A stretch of DNA of 64,000 nucleotides from Paenimyroides marinum (GCF_900108395.1 NZ_FNXE01000008.1:16802-80801), one strand, 5' to 3'; counted from the stretch's first letter, positions 18,183 to 26,838 are shown. Notes: generated by a model from the sequence alone, not told the origin. Translations and numbers: made by a program.

Positions 18183-19715
18183 ATGACACAAGGAATAATT
18201 ATTTTAGATTTTGGTTCGCAGTACAATCAGTTAATTGCGCGCCGGATCCGAGAATTCGGGGTTTACACCGAAATCATCCCTTACAATACACCGATTTCTG
18301 AAATTAAAAAACATGATCCAAAAGGAATTATCTTATCAGGCGGACCTTCTTCAGTTTTTGGAGACGATGCAGCTTTGGTTGATAAAGAATTGTTTGAAAT
18401 GGGTGTGCCTGTTTTAGGAATTTGCTACGGAATGCAGCTGATTTCACATCTTTTAGGCGGTGAAGTTAAGAAAGGTGTAAAAGGTGAATACGGTAAATCT
18501 GAATTAACAGTCTTAAAACAAAATAGTTTATTTAACGGTATTGCTGAAAAATCAACCGTTTGGATGAGTCATTTTGATGAAGTAATAAAAGCTCCGGAAG
18601 GATTTGTGGTTTCTGGAAAATCAAACATAGATATTGCCGCTTTGGCAAACGAAGAGCAAAAAGTTTACGCTGTTCAGTTTCATCCAGAAGTAACACATTC
18701 TGAATTTGGGTCTAAAATGTTAGAAAACTTTGTTTTTAATATTTGTAAGGCAGAGAAAAATTGGGTTTTAAAAGATTTTATCGAAACCGAAATTCAAAGA
18801 ATTAAAAATGTTGTTGGCGATAAAAAAGTTATTTTAGGGCTTTCGGGCGGAGTAGATTCTTCGGTTGCAGCTGTTTTAATTCACCGCGCCATTGGCGATC
18901 AGCTAACGTGTATTTTTGTTGATACAGGTTTGTTGCGTAAAGACGAAGGCAAAAAAGTAATGGAAAATTATGGTAAGCATTTCCATATGAACATTAAAAT
19001 GGTCGATGCTTCTGAACGTTTTCTTACTAATTTAAAAGGAATTGACGAACCGGAAGCAAAACGAAAATCTATCGGACGTGATTTCGTGGCGGTTTTTGAT
19101 GAAGAATCTAAAAAGTTCGACGATGCTTCTTTCTTGGCACAGGGAACTATTTATCCCGATGTTATTGAATCACAATCAGTAAAAGGACCGTCGGCAACTA
19201 TTAAATCACATCACAATGTAGGCGGATTGCCCGAAGATATGAAATTACAGTTGTTAGAACCATTACGTGAGTTGTTTAAAGACGAAGTCCGTAAAGTAGG
19301 GGTTGAATTAGGAATTCCAAGAGAATTAGTTTATCGTCATCCGTTCCCGGGACCAGGATTGGGAATTCGTGTATTAGGTGAAGTTGATGCTGAAAAAGTA
19401 CGAATTTTACAAGAAGCCGATCAGATTTTTATCGATGAATTATATGCACACAATTTATATGATGAGGTATCACAAGCCTTCGTGGTTTTATTACCTGTAA
19501 AATCAGTAGGGGTAATGGGCGATGAACGTACGTATGAATATACGGCAGTTGTTCGTTCTGCAAATACCATTGATTTTATGACGGCAACCTGGAGTAAATT
19601 ACCTTATGAGTTTTTAGAATTGGTTTCGAACCGAATCATAAACGAAGTTAAAGGTATTAACCGCGTTGCTTACGATATCAGCTCTAAACCACCGGCAACA
19701 ATTGAGTGGGAATAA
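18183..19715 (+). CDS. guaA: GMP synthase (glutamine-hydrolysing)
   Basis: 510 residues from ATG 18183. A class I glutamine amidotransferase domain comes first: nucleophile Cys in GICYGMQL and the His/Glu pair in VQFHPEVTH. The ATP pyrophosphatase domain follows with the P-loop LSGGVDSSVAA. The dimerisation domain ends with the conserved KPPATIEWE. It converts XMP to GMP using glutamine and ATP. An in-frame ATG at 18141 would add 14 residues that match no GuaA N-terminus, and it lies upstream of the -7 promoter box, so the later start is preferred. A strong terminator follows. Confidence 0.97.
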   Translation: MTQGIIILDFGSQYNQLIARRIREFGVYTEIIPYNTPISEIKKHDPKGIILSGGPSSVFGDDAALVDKELFEMGVPVLGICYGMQLISHLLGGEVKKGVKGEYGKSELTVLKQNSLFNGIAEKSTVWMSHFDEVIKAPEGFVVSGKSNIDIAALANEEQKVYAVQFHPEVTHSEFGSKMLENFVFNICKAEKNWVLKDFIETEIQRIKNVVGDKKVILGLSGGVDSSVAAVLIHRAIGDQLTCIFVDTGLLRKDEGKKVMENYGKHFHMNIKMVDASERFLTNLKGIDEPEAKRKSIGRDFVAVFDEESKKFDDASFLAQGTIYPDVIESQSVKGPSATIKSHHNVGGLPEDMKLQLLEPLRELFKDEVRKVGVELGIPRELVYRHPFPGPGLGIRVLGEVDAEKVRILQEADQIFIDELYAHNLYDEVSQAFVVLLPVKSVGVMGDERTYEYTAVVRSANTIDFMTATWSKLPYEFLELVSNRIINEVKGINRVAYDISSKPPATIEWE

Positions 19716-19719
19716 TATT

Positions 19720-19745
19720 AAAACCGTTGTGAAAGCAACGGTTTT
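19720..19745 (+). terminator. guaA terminator
   Basis: AAAACCGTTG / CAACGGTTTT, 6-nt loop, followed by a T-rich tract. Confidence 0.85.
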
Positions 19746-19784
19746 GTTTTTTTATTTCAAGTACTACACTTGAATCAGCAGGGT

Positions 19785-20015
19785 TTAATCCCATAGTTTA
19801 AAAGCTTTTAAAAAGAAAACGATTGATAATAAAGTGGATACATATATAGCTAATATTCGCTTAGAAACTATTGATTTATCATAGCTATCTATTTCCTCTC
19901 CTTTACTTTTCATTTTCCTTATCCACCATTTATTAAAAAAATAAATAGAGAATGAAAGTAGCAACAATAATAATCCGTACAAAAAATTATCTAATTCAAA
20001 ATTATCTGATTTCAT
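19785..20015 (-). CDS. small hypothetical membrane protein
   Basis: 76 residues with two hydrophobic helices (about 12-30 and 52-70) separated by a lysine-rich segment containing KMKSKGEEIDSYDKS. No family recognised. It lies between guaA (convergent) and the 41-nt palindrome, on the same strand as yggS, which is 65 nt upstream. The clean helical pattern supports a real gene, but the evidence is thin. Confidence 0.5.
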   Translation of the reverse strand: MKSDNFELDNFLYGLLLLLLSFSIYFFNKWWIRKMKSKGEEIDSYDKSIVSKRILAIYVSTLLSIVFFLKAFKLWD

Positions 20016-20036
20016 ACTTTTTCTAAATTATTAGAT

Positions 20037-20077
20037 ATCCAAACCTCACAGGTTTTCAAAACCTGTGAGGTTTGGAT
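20037..20077. repeat. 41-nt near-perfect palindrome
   Basis: 20-bp arms (ATCCAAACCTCACAGGTTTT and its reverse complement) around a single C. It lies 3 nt beyond the yggS stop and upstream of the small membrane protein. It could act as the yggS terminator, but it lacks a clear T run and is far longer than the other terminators here. It looks like a dispersed REP-like element, which is inference. Confidence 0.85.
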
Positions 20078-20080
20078 TGG

Positions 20081-20740
20081 TTATCTACTCCCAAAAATAC
20101 TGCTTCCAATTCGTACAATGGTACTTCCGCATTCAATGGCAATCTGGTAATCGCCACTCATTCCCATAGAAAGTTGTTGAAAATGGCAGTTTGACAATTG
20201 GTAAGGTTGTAAATAATCGAAAATATCTTTTAAAGATTGAAATTCGCTCCGTATTTTGTCGTTATTGTCTGTAAATGAAGCCATTCCCATTAATCCGACA
20301 ATTTTAATGTTTTCTAATGCTTTGAATTCATCAGAATGAATCAGTTGCAACAATTCATCGTGAGCCAGTCCAAATTTTGTTTCTTCGGTGGCTATGTAAA
20401 CTTGCAATAAACAAGGAATTACGCGTCGCCATTTTTTTGCCTGTTTGTTTATTTCAATCAATAATTTTAAACTGTCAACCCCGTGAATTAAATTTACATA
20501 AGGTGCCATGTATTTTACCTTGTTGGTTTGTACGTGACCAATCATGTGCCATTGAATATCTTTTGGCATTTGTTCCCATTTTTCGGTCATTTCCTGAATT
20601 TTGTTCTCGCCAAAAATACGCTGACCGGCATGGTAAGCTTCCATTAAATCTTCCACAGGCTTGGTTTTTGAAACAGCAACCAAATGGACGTTTTCAGGTA
20701 AATTGTTCTTAATACGTAATAAATTTTCGCTAATAGACAT
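20081..20740 (-). CDS. YggS-family PLP homeostasis protein
   Basis: 219 residues with the alanine-racemase-like TIM barrel of the YggS/PROSC family. The PLP lysine is Lys25 in VAVSKTKP. Also present are GENKIQE, WHMIGHVQTNK, the GLMGM segment and SMGMSGDYQIAIECGST near the C-terminus. The family has no catalytic activity of its own and buffers free pyridoxal phosphate. It lies 9 nt downstream of the DUF1015 gene and is almost certainly co-transcribed with it. Confidence 0.93.
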   Translation of the reverse strand: MSISENLLRIKNNLPENVHLVAVSKTKPVEDLMEAYHAGQRIFGENKIQEMTEKWEQMPKDIQWHMIGHVQTNKVKYMAPYVNLIHGVDSLKLLIEINKQAKKWRRVIPCLLQVYIATEETKFGLAHDELLQLIHSDEFKALENIKIVGLMGMASFTDNNDKIRSEFQSLKDIFDYLQPYQLSNCHFQQLSMGMSGDYQIAIECGSTIVRIGSSIFGSR

Positions 20741-20749
20741 ATTTAATCG

Positions 20750-21967
20750 CTATTGAAATTCGTAAATAATTAATCCGTTTCTTAATTTGGGTTCAATATA
20801 AGTACTTTTGGGGGGCATGGTTAAATTGTTGTCTGCCAATGTTTTAATTTCTTCGATAGATGACGGATACAAAATAAAACCTACTTTATATTCGCCATTA
20901 TCAATTTTATTGACTAACTCCACAATGTTTTTGTTACCCGGAATATAGGTAATTCTGCTGTCGGTTCTTAAATCTTTAATATTTAACAATGGATGCAAAA
21001 TGGTTTCATATAAAATCTGGGCATCTAAATGTTCGATCACATTGTCTGAATCGGGAATGTTTTTCAATGTTAACGAATAAAAAATACCGTCTAAATACAT
21101 TCCAAAACTATATTTTTTGTGAGGTTTCCAATATTCGTGTACTTTTTCAACAGTAAAATCCTTTTTCAAAATATGTAAAAATTCATCAGATTCCATTCCG
21201 TTTAAATCATGAATCAATCTGTTGTATTCGTTAATCTGGATCTTTGTTTCGCAAATCAGATAACTCATAAAATAATTCATATTGTCGCTGGCTCGTTCTC
21301 CGTTTTCTTTTAGCAGCAAATCTGAAGTAGCCGATCGGTGATGCCCATCGGCTATGTACAAATTAGGAAATTTATCAAATGTATCTTTTAAAAAATTCAG
21401 CTCCTCTTCAGTATCAATTTTCCAAACCACATGGCGTTCGCGATTGGTGGTCGAAAAATCATACAAAGGTGTATCTAACATTTTTTTTGTCATCCAGTGT
21501 TGTAATTCTTCACAATCGGGATACATCATTAAAACCGGTTCGGTATTAAAACGTGTTTCATTAAAATAATCCTTTAAATTTTCAACACGATATTGTAAAG
21601 TATTTTCGTGTTTTTTAATGACGTTATTTTGATAATCTTGCAGCGAAGTTCCAGCTAAAATACCTATAAAATTGTTCTTTTTTGTTTTGATTTGATACAA
21701 AAACATAGCAGGTTTTTCGTCTTGAAGCAAAATTCCGTCGCGTTTAAAATCAGAATATTTTGTTGCTACCATTTGATAACGACGAATAGGATCGATTTTT
21801 TCCTGATTGATGTATGCAAAATTTACAATGTGTAAAAATGAAAACGGATTAAAATCTAACCACGAAGCCAATTCTGCTGCGGAATATTCGTCATACGGAC
21901 GGGTAGTCACCAATGCTACTTTATCTGCCGATGGACGTACCGCTTTAAAAGGAATTATTTCTGCCAT
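20750..21967 (-). CDS. DUF1015 family protein
   Basis: 405 residues. The opening MAEIIPFKAVRP, the internal IADGHHRSAT segment and ENTLQYR-type motifs identify DUF1015 (often annotated HTH or SpoOJ/ParB-related). The His-rich IADGHHR motif resembles the ParB/Srx phosphotransferase motif, and serine kinase activity has been reported for archaeal relatives (SerK-like). The role in Bacteroidota is unproven. It is first in a two-gene unit with yggS, and downstream of a stretch of imperfect tandem repeats. Confidence 0.85.
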   Translation of the reverse strand: MAEIIPFKAVRPSADKVALVTTRPYDEYSAAELASWLDFNPFSFLHIVNFAYINQEKIDPIRRYQMVATKYSDFKRDGILLQDEKPAMFLYQIKTKKNNFIGILAGTSLQDYQNNVIKKHENTLQYRVENLKDYFNETRFNTEPVLMMYPDCEELQHWMTKKMLDTPLYDFSTTNRERHVVWKIDTEEELNFLKDTFDKFPNLYIADGHHRSATSDLLLKENGERASDNMNYFMSYLICETKIQINEYNRLIHDLNGMESDEFLHILKKDFTVEKVHEYWKPHKKYSFGMYLDGIFYSLTLKNIPDSDNVIEHLDAQILYETILHPLLNIKDLRTDSRITYIPGNKNIVELVNKIDNGEYKVGFILYPSSIEEIKTLADNNLTMPPKSTYIEPKLRNGLIIYEFQ

Positions 21968-21986
21968 GATGTTTTTATAGTAAAAA

Positions 21987-22103
21987 GTCTTAAGGTCGAA
22001 AGTTTATAATGACAATAATATTTGACTTTATGATATTTGATTTTTTATGTAAACGTCTTAAAATCTAAAGTTTGTAATAATACAATAACCGACTTTAAGA
22101 CGT
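21987..22103. repeat. imperfect tandem repeat, period about 68 bp, with hairpin
   Basis: Two copies of a GTCTTAA..TC.AAAGTTT unit start at 21987 and 22055, each followed ~37 nt later by GACTTTA (22024 and 22091). Within copy two, ACGTCTTAAA (22053-22062) pairs with TTTAAGACGT (22094-22103). The repeat fills the gap between the 3-hydroxybutyryl-CoA dehydrogenase stop and the DUF1015 start, and may act as a weak terminator. Confidence 0.65.
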
Positions 22104-22117
22104 TTGTCATTTGAACT

Positions 22118-23008
22118 TTAAGACTTGAATTGTTTCGAAACTTTGTCTGCTTTCTTGCTTTCTGCGTAATCGTAGAAACCTTCGCCCGATTTTACACCTA
22201 ATTTTCCTGCCATTACCATATTTACTAACAATGGGTTTGGTGCATATTTAGGATTTTTAAAGCCGTCGTACATTACGTTTAAGATAGAAAGACAAACATC
22301 TAACCCAATAAAATCGGCTAACTGAAGCGGTCCCATAGGGTGTGCCATTCCCAATTTCATTACCGTATCAATTTCTTCCACCCCGGCAACTCCGTTATAA
22401 AGCGTTTCAATGGCTTCGTTGATCATAGGCATTAAAATGCGGTTTGCCACAAATCCCGGGTAATCGTTTACTTCAACAGGAACTTTCCCAAGGGTTTTGC
22501 TTAAATTGTAAATGGTGTCAAATGTTTCTTTTGAAGTAGAATATCCTTTGATGATTTCAACCAGTTTCATAATTGGCACCGGATTCATAAAGTGCATACC
22601 AATTACTTTATCTGCTCTTTTAGTGACTGCAGCAATCTGCGTAATGGAAATAGAAGAGGTGTTGGTAGCTAAAATTACATTGCTGTTAGTCAGTTCTTCT
22701 AACTGTTCAAAGATTTTTAGCTTTAAATTGATGTTTTCAGTAGCTGCTTCTACCACTAAATCAGCACCCGCTACACCGTCTTTCATATCGGTATAAGTAA
22801 TGATGTTTCCAATGGTTTTGTGTTTGTCATCTTCAGAAATTGTTCCTTTAGCAACCATGCGATCCAGGTTTGTTGCAATGGTTTTCATTCCGCGTTCTAA
22901 AGAAGCGTCTGAAATATCGATTAATTTAACGGTGAATCCGCTTTGAGCAAACGTATGGGCAATTCCATTTCCCATGGTTCCGGCTCCTATAACTGCTATT
23001 GTTTTCAT
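22118..23008 (-). CDS. 3-hydroxybutyryl-CoA dehydrogenase
   Basis: 296 residues of the 3-hydroxyacyl-CoA dehydrogenase family. The N-terminal NAD site is GAGTMGNGIAHTFAQSG. Then come VVEAATEN, the catalytic NTSSISI and GMHFMNPVPIMKLVEII (His-Glu dyad region), and the C-terminal helical domain with NDYPGFVANRILMP. The length fits the single-domain enzyme that oxidises 3-hydroxybutyryl-CoA to acetoacetyl-CoA, rather than the FadB fusion. The Gfo/Idh gene is 92 nt upstream on the same strand; no beta-oxidation partners are adjacent. Confidence 0.92.
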   Translation of the reverse strand: MKTIAVIGAGTMGNGIAHTFAQSGFTVKLIDISDASLERGMKTIATNLDRMVAKGTISEDDKHKTIGNIITYTDMKDGVAGADLVVEAATENINLKLKIFEQLEELTNSNVILATNTSSISITQIAAVTKRADKVIGMHFMNPVPIMKLVEIIKGYSTSKETFDTIYNLSKTLGKVPVEVNDYPGFVANRILMPMINEAIETLYNGVAGVEEIDTVMKLGMAHPMGPLQLADFIGLDVCLSILNVMYDGFKNPKYAPNPLLVNMVMAGKLGVKSGEGFYDYAESKKADKVSKQFKS

Positions 23009-23100
23009 TTATTTTAGTTTGAATTTTATTTGTTTAATTTGTGATTGACTTCGTTAGAATCTTGTTTAATTATTTGTATCTAACCTCAATTGTGAAGGTT

Positions 23101-24066
23101 TTATTTTCCAAAACAATCAATAATTCTGTGGGCAATTCTCAATGCTTCTGTGCCGTGTTCTAATGTAACAATCGGAGTTGTGTTGTTATTGATGGCATCG
23201 GCAAAAGTTTCTAATTCTTCTAAAATAGCATTGTTGGTTTCCACTTTTGGATTGTCAAAATAAATCTGTTTTTTTACGCCTTCGGCATTTTGAAGGATTA
23301 AATCAAAATCTCCTGGAATTTCAGGAGCATCTTTCATTTTTACTACTTCACAGATTTTATCCAGATAATCTACCGAAATATAAGCATCTTTTTGAAAGAA
23401 ACGTGCTTTGCGCATATTTTTCATCGAAATCCGACTCGAAGTTACGTTGGCAACACAGCCGTTTTCAAATTCGATACGTGCATTGGCAATATCGGGGGAA
23501 TCGCTGATAACTGCCGTTCCTGTAGCGTGGATATCTTTTACTTTTGATTGAACAACAGATAGAATGGCGTCAATATCATGAATCATCAAATCTAAAACCA
23601 CAGGTACATCAGTTCCTCTTGGATTAAATTCTGCCAGGCGGTGTGTTTCAATAAACATCGGATTTTTGATTTTATCCTTAACTGCCTTAAATGCCGGGTT
23701 GAATCGTTCTACGTGTCCCACCTGTCCTTTTACATTATATTCTTTAGTCAACCGTATAATGTGTTCGGCTTCTTCTACCGTATTTGAAATGGGTTTTTCT
23801 AAAAAGATATGTTTTCCGGACTTCACTGCCTGAACTGCACAATGGTAATGAGAAAGGGTGGGGGTAACAATATCAACCACATCAACTGCAGCAATTAATT
23901 CTTCGATGGTATTAAATGCTTTGTATCCAAATTCTTCAGAAACTTTCTCAGCATTCTCGTTGATAGCATCATAAAAACCAACCAATTCGTATTTTGACGA
24001 TTGGTTTAATAACCGTAAATGGATTTTTCCTAAATGACCTGCGCCTAAAACGCCAATTTTTAACAT
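23101..24066 (-). CDS. Gfo/Idh/MocA family oxidoreductase
   Basis: 321 residues. N-terminal Rossmann fold with GAGHLGKIHLRLL, the EKPISNT motif that holds the nicotinamide, and the C-terminal alpha/beta domain containing DLMIHDID with the conserved Asp/His. Substrates in this family range from sugars to cyclitols and cannot be deduced here. The promoter box TAACTTTG lies 15 nt upstream of the start codon. Confidence 0.88.
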   Translation of the reverse strand: MLKIGVLGAGHLGKIHLRLLNQSSKYELVGFYDAINENAEKVSEEFGYKAFNTIEELIAAVDVVDIVTPTLSHYHCAVQAVKSGKHIFLEKPISNTVEEAEHIIRLTKEYNVKGQVGHVERFNPAFKAVKDKIKNPMFIETHRLAEFNPRGTDVPVVLDLMIHDIDAILSVVQSKVKDIHATGTAVISDSPDIANARIEFENGCVANVTSSRISMKNMRKARFFQKDAYISVDYLDKICEVVKMKDAPEIPGDFDLILQNAEGVKKQIYFDNPKVETNNAILEELETFADAINNNTTPIVTLEHGTEALRIAHRIIDCFGK

Positions 24067-24081
24067 AATGAATGTTTTTTA

Positions 24082-24089
24082 CAAAGTTA
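24082..24089 (-). promoter_or_regulatory. -7 box for the Gfo/Idh/MocA gene
   Basis: Reads TAACTTTG on the minus strand, 15 nt before the ATG at 24066. Confidence 0.6.
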
Positions 24090-24186
24090 AAATATATTTG
24101 AAAATCGAAGGGCTTTATAACGTGAAAGTTACCCGAAAGTTAAAAATAATACGTTTAAAAGCGTATGTAAACTCTGAAATATTGCG

Positions 24187-24194
24187 TAATTTTG
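24187..24194 (+). promoter_or_regulatory. possible -7 box for the pcm-like gene
   Basis: TAATTTTG, fits TAnnTTTG, 23 nt before the GTG at 24218. No TTG at the expected spacing. Confidence 0.45.
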
Positions 24195-24217
24195 GTTTTA
24201 AAAGTAAGTAGATAAAA

Positions 24218-24862
24218 GTGAAAGATACGGCAAAACATCAAGGATTAAGAAATCAATTGGTTCAAATATTAGCTCAAAAAGGTATTTACGATAAAAATGT
24301 ATTACAGGCAATGTCGCAAATTCCCCGTCATTTATTTTTAGAATCGGGTTTTGAAGATTTTGCGTATCAAGACAAGGCGTTTCCCATTGGTGCCGGGCAA
24401 ACCATTTCACAACCTTATACAGTGGCATTTCAAACACAGTTGTTACAGTTAAAACCCGATGATAAAATCTTAGAAATAGGAACGGGATCAGGCTACCAAA
24501 CGGCGGTTTTGTGTAAAATGGGTGCCAAAGTGTTTACCATTGAGCGCCAAAATGAGCTGTACAGAAAAACATCGGTTTTATTGCCAAAGTTGGGTTATCG
24601 GCCGCGTGTTATGATGTTTGGCGATGGTTATAAAGGATTGCCTGCCGATGCACCGTTTGACGGTATCATTGTTACTGCTGGTGCTCCAAACATTCCGCAG
24701 CCTTTAATGGCACAATTGAGAATAGGAGGCAGGTTGGTGATTCCCGTGGGCGAAGAGAAACAGATTATGACGTTGCTGATTCGTACTTCTGAAACACATT
24801 TTGAACAACACGAATTTGGAGATTTTCGTTTTGTTCCCATGCTGGAAGATAAGAATAAGTGA
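24218..24862 (+). CDS. pcm: protein-L-isoaspartate O-methyltransferase
   Basis: 214 residues. The PCMT pattern is intact: MSQIPRHLFLESGF, then GAGQTISQPYTVAFQTQLL, the SAM site ILEIGTGSGYQTAVL and the C-terminal GGRLVIPVGE. The enzyme methylates isoaspartyl residues to start their repair. Translation must begin at the GTG at 24218, because the next in-frame ATG falls inside the conserved domain. Upstream is divergent Gfo/Idh; downstream is a long gap without genes. Confidence 0.93.
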   Translation: MKDTAKHQGLRNQLVQILAQKGIYDKNVLQAMSQIPRHLFLESGFEDFAYQDKAFPIGAGQTISQPYTVAFQTQLLQLKPDDKILEIGTGSGYQTAVLCKMGAKVFTIERQNELYRKTSVLLPKLGYRPRVMMFGDGYKGLPADAPFDGIIVTAGAPNIPQPLMAQLRIGGRLVIPVGEEKQIMTLLIRTSETHFEQHEFGDFRFVPMLEDKNK

Positions 24863-25265
24863 TTTTTGAGTATAAATAAAAGGTTTAGTACACGATAAAA
24901 ATTATAATTGCCACAGATGCACAGATTTATATTTTTAATTTCTTTAAAATTACTATAATGTACACAGATAATTTCGACGAGTCGAAATTTTAAAGACTTC
25001 AGAATTAAGTGCAAAGCATTTATTTGTGTTCATTTTTGATTGTAAGGATCAAATTTCATTTGTGTATCTGTGGCTAAAAAACAGGATAATCTGTGGCTTA
25101 TTTTTTTGTCGTGTACTGTTATAAAAAAAGTTTAAATTGCACTATTTATACCCCGTTGCACCACAGGTTGTTTATATTATATTTCTAAAGACGAGCGGTA
25201 GAATTTATTTAACAAAGAAAATATAATTAACAATTGTTTCCGTAAATTTAATAAAGAGTATTAAA
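24863..25265. other. 403-bp non-coding, repeat-rich gap
   Basis: No gene seen. A GCCACAGAT-type motif occurs three times: forward at 24910, and inverted at 25058-25074 and about 25088-25098. The first two form a 17-bp inverted repeat with two mismatches, around ~130 bp. A 20-nt element AATTTCGACGAGTCGAAATT (24970-24989) is a perfect inverted repeat. The layout resembles a decayed small mobile or intergenic repeat. Confidence 0.6.
24910..25074. repeat. imperfect terminal inverted repeats around ~130 bp
   Basis: GCCACAGATGCACAGAT (24910-24926) and, inverted, ATTTGTGTATCTGTGGC (25058-25074) differ at two positions. Between them lies the perfect 20-nt inverted repeat 24970-24989. No open reading frame is present, so if mobile it would be non-autonomous. 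Confidence 0.55.
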
Positions 25266-25760
25266 ATGACATTTGATGAAATAAATGATAAATTAACCGA
25301 CTTTCAAAATTATTTATTAGTTTCTATTTCTATAGAAAAGTTAACGAGCATCTATTTAGAAATAGCTTTTTTAAAATCAGAATTACATCAGATCATACAT
25401 TTTTGTAATGATGAATATGAAAAAAAGAAGGTTATTACGTCTTTAGAAAAAGCATTAGCTTTACAAAATATATCATATACGCAAATTACCGATTATTATA
25501 ATTCTAAAAAAGAAAATATCATTAATGATTTAGAAATTGAAAAAAGATATATTGAGAAAGAATTGGAAAGCCAGATAAATGAAGCTATTTTGTTTAAAGA
25601 ATTTTGTAAATTAATTCTTCCAAAAAAAGAATTTTCTAAAATTAACGAACTTACCAAACATTGTAAAAGCCTTAATGTTAATGCAAAAAATTATATTTTT
25701 GAAAAAATGTTTGAAACACTAAATTTTGATGAACGAGCTGGAGATATTATACAAGATTAA
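25266..25760 (+). CDS. unrecognised coiled-coil protein A
   Basis: 164 residues, lysine/glutamate-rich, almost entirely helical, with a probable coiled coil at about 70-130 (KKENIINDLEIEKRYIEKEL). No signal peptide, membrane segment, Cys/His metal site or nucleotide-binding motif. Its 3' end overlaps the next gene by 32 bp, so the two are probably translationally coupled. The preceding 400 bp are repeat-rich. Very AT-rich codon use (Lys AAA, Ile ATA) suggests acquired DNA, though the whole chromosome is AT-rich. Confidence 0.7.
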   Translation: MTFDEINDKLTDFQNYLLVSISIEKLTSIYLEIAFLKSELHQIIHFCNDEYEKKKVITSLEKALALQNISYTQITDYYNSKKENIINDLEIEKRYIEKELESQINEAILFKEFCKLILPKKEFSKINELTKHCKSLNVNAKNYIFEKMFETLNFDERAGDIIQD

Positions 25761-26307
25761 GAATAGTATTATTGCTTCTAATGATGAAAAGACATTAATT
25801 GATTTGGAAGTTAATCTAAAACATTACATCAATCTAAAAAGTTATGTTGTAGAAAATACTGAGGAATATTCTGAATTGGAAATTAAGAATATAAAAAATG
25901 TGATTTCGATAGGCACAGCCTACCAAAAAATTATCAATTGGAAAAAATACAATATTCAGCTTGATAAAAGAGTAGCGGCAATTAATTCTTTAGCAAATTC
26001 TAAAAAAGAACTATTTGATATTTTTGAAACAACAAAACAAACGATACTTTCTAATTACTATGATTTTGAAAAATTGAAAGCAGAAAATGCCATTTTGAGA
26101 TCAGAATTAGCTAAATTAAATCAACAAAAAGATGTGTTTTTAAATCAACAAAAAGAATTATCGGACCTGCCTATTGGTGTACACCCTAATAAAATGCATC
26201 GTTTGAAAGAAGTTAAAGATTTGAAAAAAATACGTCGAAAAATAGAAAAAATGTCAGAAGAGCTGTTTTCGTATTTAGATGAAAAAATACAGAAGAACGA
26301 ATTGTAA
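25729..26307 (+). CDS. unrecognised coiled-coil protein B
   Basis: 192 residues from ATG 25729; a TTG directly precedes it. The N-terminal ~75 residues are helical (MNELEILYKIKNSI). A heptad-like stretch at about 115-155 includes LKAENAILRSELAKLNQQKD, and the tail is basic and helical. It has no catalytic motif. It overlaps protein A by 32 bp and is convergent with smpB, sharing its terminator region. Both proteins have the look of a structural or partner pair. I cannot assign a function. Confidence 0.7.
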   Translation: MNELEILYKIKNSIIASNDEKTLIDLEVNLKHYINLKSYVVENTEEYSELEIKNIKNVISIGTAYQKIINWKKYNIQLDKRVAAINSLANSKKELFDIFETTKQTILSNYYDFEKLKAENAILRSELAKLNQQKDVFLNQQKELSDLPIGVHPNKMHRLKEVKDLKKIRRKIEKMSEELFSYLDEKIQKNEL

Positions 26308-26360
26308 ATCTTATATTTTCAAGAAAAATACAGAGAACCACATTTTTTTCGTAAAAAATA

Positions 26361-26396
26361 AAAAAAGCTTTATTAGTTTTTCTAATAAGCTTTTTT
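26361..26396. terminator. bidirectional terminator overlapping the smpB stop
   Basis: Arms AAAAAAGCTTTATTAG and CTAATAAGCTTTTTT (one bulged base) around TTTTT. The smpB stop codon (26382-26384) and last codons lie within the right arm. Confidence 0.8.
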
Positions 26397-26834
26397 CAAT
26401 CGGTCTAAGTTAATTTTATTTTCACGGTCTTTAATGGTTTCGCGCTTATCGTAGAGTTTTTTACCTTTTGCCAGTGCAATTTCCACTTTTGCCAGACCTT
26501 TTTCGTTAGTAAACAAACGCAGGGGAACAATGGTTAAACCTTTATTTTGTACGCTTTTGTGTAAAGATTTTAATTCTTTTTTATTAAGCAACAGTTTTCG
26601 TTCGCTTTTTGCCTTATGGTTGTAATGCGTTCCAAAAGAATATTCTTCAACGTGCGAATTAATCATAAACAATTCACCGTTTTGAAATTCGCAGAAACTA
26701 TCAGCAATGGAAGCTTTCCCTAAACGGATAGATTTAATTTCGGTTCCTGCCAAAACAATTCCCGCAGTATATTTTTCAATAAATTCGTATTCAAACTTAG
26801 CGCGTTTGTTTAATATGTTTATACTTTTTTGCAT
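26382..26834 (-). CDS. smpB: SsrA-binding protein SmpB
   Basis: 150 residues. [41 protein letters not shown] and [10 protein letters not shown] near the end are SmpB hallmarks. The tail after [16 protein letters not shown] is short. SmpB delivers tmRNA to stalled ribosomes; the tmRNA gene is not in this window. A promoter box lies 4 nt ahead of the ATG, predicting a leaderless message. The aarF-like gene upstream ends 35 nt away on the same strand. Confidence 0.96.
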   Translation of the reverse strand: MQKSINILNKRAKFEYEFIEKYTAGIVLAGTEIKSIRLGKASIADSFCEFQNGELFMINSHVEEYSFGTHYNHKAKSERKLLLNKKELKSLHKSVQNKGLTIVPLRLFTNEKGLAKVEIALAKGKKLYDKRETIKDRENKINLDRLKKAY

Positions 26835-26838
26835 GTTG

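Noticed and set aside
20377..20712. 111-codon antisense ORF over yggS
   Set aside because: Shadow of yggS; low-complexity composition without a family.
24628..25014. 128-codon antisense ORF spanning the pcm end and the gap
   Set aside because: Half of it is antisense to pcm; the rest is in repeat sequence.
24910..25098. CRISPR-like array
   Set aside because: The three motif copies differ in orientation and spacing, and there are no uniform spacers or cas genes.
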